Below, one piece after another: positions 24,862 through 26,628 of a stretch of 26,628 nt of DNA. The position numbers and the translations under genes were made by a program. The notes under the pieces were generated by a model. The model was not told where the DNA came from. It saw only the letters and a program-made list of their open reading frames with translations, and did no database searches. Position 1 is the first letter of the stretch; the number at the start of each line of letters is the position of its first letter. Origin of the DNA: Campylobacterales bacterium (GTDB taxonomy: Bacteria > Campylobacterota > Campylobacteria > Campylobacterales > Hydrogenimonadaceae); the NCBI GenBank assembly GCA_026986055.1, contig JALSPH010000243.1, forward strand, positions 1-26,628, written 5' to 3'.

Positions 24862-24867
24862 TAAAAT
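24862..24867 (+). promoter_or_regulatory. TAAAAT -10-like element before the SDR gene
   Basis: GTATCTAAAAT just after the dapA stop ends 25 nt before the ATG at 24893. The same 11-mer occurs just after the cysS stop (21345-21355). A good AAGGAG ribosome site (24878-24883) lies between. It may add an internal promoter for the SDR-pgsA-rseP genes. Confidence 0.4.
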
Positions 24868-24892
24868 ATAAAATATCAAGGAGACGAATTTA

Positions 24893-25678
24893 ATGAGTCA
24901 ATGTGAAAGTATGAAGGGTAAGACACTTGTCATAAGCGGTGCTACAAGAGGAATAGGCAAGGCTATTTTGTACAGGTTCGCCGAAGCTGGAGCCGATATA
25001 GCGTTTACCTACAACTCAAATGCCGAAGAGGCGGAAAATATCGCAAAAGATGTCAAAGAGAGGTATGGCGTAAAAGCTGTGCCATACCAGCTCAATATTC
25101 TCGAGCCGGAAACTTACAAAGATCTTTTCAAGTTGATAGATGAGGATTTTGTGCGCGTAGATTACTTCATCTCCAACGCCATCATATCGGGACGAGCGGT
25201 TGTGGGCGGCTTCGGCCCCTTCATGCGCCTTAAGCCTAGAGGTTTGAACAACATATATACGGCTACCGTAACGGCTTTTGTAGTAGGAGCTCAGGAGGCG
25301 GCAAAACGGATGGAGAAGGTAGGAGGCGGCAGCATAATATCGCTAAGCTCCACCGGAAATCTTGTATACACTCCAAACTATGCCGGCCACGGCACGAACA
25401 AAGCTGCAGTAGAAACTATGGTGAAGTATGCGGCAGCCGAACTTGGAGAAAAGGGTATCAGGGTCAATGCCGTCAGCGGCGGCCCGATAGATACGGACGC
25501 TTTAAAAGCCTTTCCAAACTACGAAGAGGTAAAAGCTGAAGTCGTAGCGCGTTCTCCTCTCAACCGCATGGGGGTTCCTGAAGATCTTGCGGGAATGTGC
25601 TGGTTTCTATGCACCAACGAGTGCTCATGGCTTACCGGGCAAACCATCGTTATAGACGGAGGCACATCTTTTCAATGA
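24893..25678 (+). CDS. short-chain dehydrogenase, enoyl-ACP reductase (FabL/FabI-like)
   Basis: This 261-aa Rossmann-fold SDR has the nucleotide site GATRGIG (16-22), a Ser in SLSSTG (151-156) and Tyr164 with Lys171 spaced Y-x6-K (YAGHGTNK). The Y-x6-K spacing is typical of enoyl-ACP reductases (FabI/FabL) rather than the Y-x3-K of ordinary SDRs. The end (LTGQTIVIDGGTSF) is standard. It may reduce enoyl-ACP in fatty acid synthesis or a related step. A homologue, Cj0807 as I recall, follows dapA in C. jejuni. The SD is AAGGAG. It overlaps pgsA by ATGA, a lipid-synthesis context. Confidence 0.85.
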   Translation: MSQCESMKGKTLVISGATRGIGKAILYRFAEAGADIAFTYNSNAEEAENIAKDVKERYGVKAVPYQLNILEPETYKDLFKLIDEDFVRVDYFISNAIISGRAVVGGFGPFMRLKPRGLNNIYTATVTAFVVGAQEAAKRMEKVGGGSIISLSSTGNLVYTPNYAGHGTNKAAVETMVKYAAAELGEKGIRVNAVSGGPIDTDALKAFPNYEEVKAEVVARSPLNRMGVPEDLAGMCWFLCTNECSWLTGQTIVIDGGTSFQ

Positions 25679-26214
25679 TCCTCAACCTTCCCAATATCCT
25701 GGCCTTTTTACGCCTTCTTATGGCTCCGCTGCTTCTTTGGCTTCTTGTCGGAAGAGAGGGTGAGTTTTTGCAAGGAATACATGAGAGCTGGCTAAATTAC
25801 TTTGCGGCTCTTGTGTTTGTCCTTGCAAGTGTCACCGACTTTTTTGACGGCTATATAGCAAGAATGTTCAACCAGATAACGACCCTTGGAAAGATAATAG
25901 ACCCGCTTGCGGACAAGATGCTTACGCTTGCAGCCTTTTTGGGTCTTGTCGTTTTGGGCAGAGCGGATGTTTGGGCGATATTTCTTATTTTGAGCAGGGA
26001 GTTTTTCATAACAGGGCTCAGGGTCATGGCGGTAGGTGAAGGTAGAGATGTATCCTCATCTATGGCGGGAAAAATAAAAACGGTCTCCCAGATGATCGCG
26101 ATAGGCTTTTTGATCATGGATTGGCCCGGCGGTACGCTTCTGCTTTGGATAGCGGTCGCGATTACGCTTTTTAGCGGATATGAGTATATCCGAGATTACG
26201 CCAAAGGACGATAA
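25675..26214 (+). CDS. pgsA: CDP-diacylglycerol--glycerol-3-phosphate 3-phosphatidyltransferase
   Basis: PgsA makes phosphatidylglycerol phosphate from CDP-diacylglycerol and glycerol-3-phosphate in the inner membrane. The 179-aa product has the CDP-alcohol phosphotransferase signature complete: D55, D58-G59, A62-R63, G72, D76, D80. There are four to six hydrophobic segments, with NLPNILAFLRLLMAP at the start as usual for PgsA. The ATG at 25675 overlaps the SDR stop; an upstream in-frame start at 25597 lies in the SDR gene and adds an Arg-rich leader unlike the family. Its stop shares one base with the rseP start (TAATG). Confidence 0.95.
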   Translation: MILNLPNILAFLRLLMAPLLLWLLVGREGEFLQGIHESWLNYFAALVFVLASVTDFFDGYIARMFNQITTLGKIIDPLADKMLTLAAFLGLVVLGRADVWAIFLILSREFFITGLRVMAVGEGRDVSSSMAGKIKTVSQMIAIGFLIMDWPGGTLLLWIAVAITLFSGYEYIRDYAKGR

Positions 26215-26628
26215 TGGGCATACTTGTCTCGCTTCTGATACTATCTTTTCTCATCTTTTTCCATGAACTGGGACACTTCCTTGCGGCGAGGTTTTTCGGC
26301 GTGCGTGTGGAGCGCTTCTCGATAGGTTTCGGGAAGGTACTCTTTTCGAAAAAGATTGGAGATACCGAGTACGCCTTCAGCGCCATACCGCTTGGAGGGT
26401 ATGTGAAGATGAAGGGCCAAGACGACGCCGACCCTACAAAAGTGAGCTACGATCCTGATAGCTACAACGTAAAACCGCCTTGGCAGCGAATATTCATACT
26501 CCTTGCAGGTCCCTTTTTCAACTTCATGCTCGCCTTCTTTTTATACTATGCGATCGCTCTTATGGGAGCCAATGCACTTACCCCTACGGTAGGAGTTGTA
26601 CAGCCAAACTCTCCGGCTGCCGAAATAG
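26214..26628 (+). CDS. rseP: RseP-type site-2 zinc protease (partial, 3' end off window)
   Basis: The frame starts at ATG 26214, sharing the last base of the pgsA stop (TAATG), and runs open to the window end (138 codons visible). The first membrane helix holds the zinc motif HELGH (H17, E18, H21), then FGVRVERFSIGFG, IPLGGYVKMKGQD and PPWQRIFILLAGPFFNFMLA, all hallmarks of M50 site-2 proteases. RseP cleaves membrane-bound anti-sigma factors and signal-peptide remnants inside the membrane. The visible end reaches the first PDZ region (VVQPNSPAAEI). The terminal tag is not in frame. Confidence 0.96.
   Translation, partial: MGILVSLLILSFLIFFHELGHFLAARFFGVRVERFSIGFGKVLFSKKIGDTEYAFSAIPLGGYVKMKGQDDADPTKVSYDPDSYNVKPPWQRIFILLAGPFFNFMLAFFLYYAIALMGANALTPTVGVVQPNSPAAEI

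Noticed and set aside
26626..26628. Stop codon (tag) ending rseP at the window edge
   Set aside because: The tag is out of frame; the frame reads gcc gaa ata g and continues beyond the window.

Overview
The window looks like chromosomal DNA of a moderate-GC member of the Campylobacterota (formerly Epsilonproteobacteria). Three things support this. MurF carries an N-terminal membrane domain. Genes are packed with many 4-nt start/stop overlaps. The gene order (murF, hydrolase, ddl, ruvA, DUF342 gene, then divergent murJ and cysS, then pyrD, M16 peptidase, dapA, an SDR, pgsA, rseP) matches, as I remember it, the Cj0795c-Cj0807 region of Campylobacter jejuni. I cannot name the genus; a free-living or vent lineage is a guess. 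I see no rRNA, tRNA, CRISPR array, insertion sequence, prophage or plasmid origin.

Region 1 (1-6531) holds short units on both strands. They are a partial IscU/NifU-like protein missing visible ligand cysteines, a secreted nuclease-like EEP protein, a TauE/SafE-type membrane protein with a His/Met tail, an HD hydrolase with dgkA, suhB followed by two small genes, and a muramidase-like gene overlapping a lipoprotein gene.

Region 2 (6666-18418) is a near-continuous minus-strand run of 12 genes: fapA-like, ruvA, ddl, msbA, PTP-like phosphatase, alpha/beta hydrolase, acylphosphatase, murF, dctQ, dctM, HIT protein and an EEP protein. Most junctions overlap or are separated by fewer than 30 nt. 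The exception is a 66-nt AT-rich tandem repeat between dctM and the HIT gene. The core builds the cell envelope: Ddl makes D-Ala-D-Ala, MurF attaches it to the peptidoglycan precursor, and MsbA flips lipid A.

Region 3 (18542-26628) is on the plus strand: murJ, cysS, pyrD, M16 peptidase, dapA, SDR/enoyl-reductase-like gene, pgsA and rseP (cut by the window end). MurJ flips lipid II. DapA starts lysine/diaminopimelate synthesis. PgsA makes phosphatidylglycerol phosphate. RseP is the intramembrane site-2 protease. Regions 2 and 3 diverge from a 123-bp gap with back-to-back -10-like elements. A 243-bp gap between cysS and pyrD, where I recall msbA lying in C. jejuni, holds a possible 38-codon minus-strand ORF.

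Most of the window is ordinary housekeeping sequence and I found no clear new multi-gene system. The best leads are the muramidase/lipoprotein pair, the HD protein with a changed catalytic dyad, the Cys-less IscU-like protein, the TRAP permeases without a binding protein, and the small ORF in the cysS-pyrD gap.
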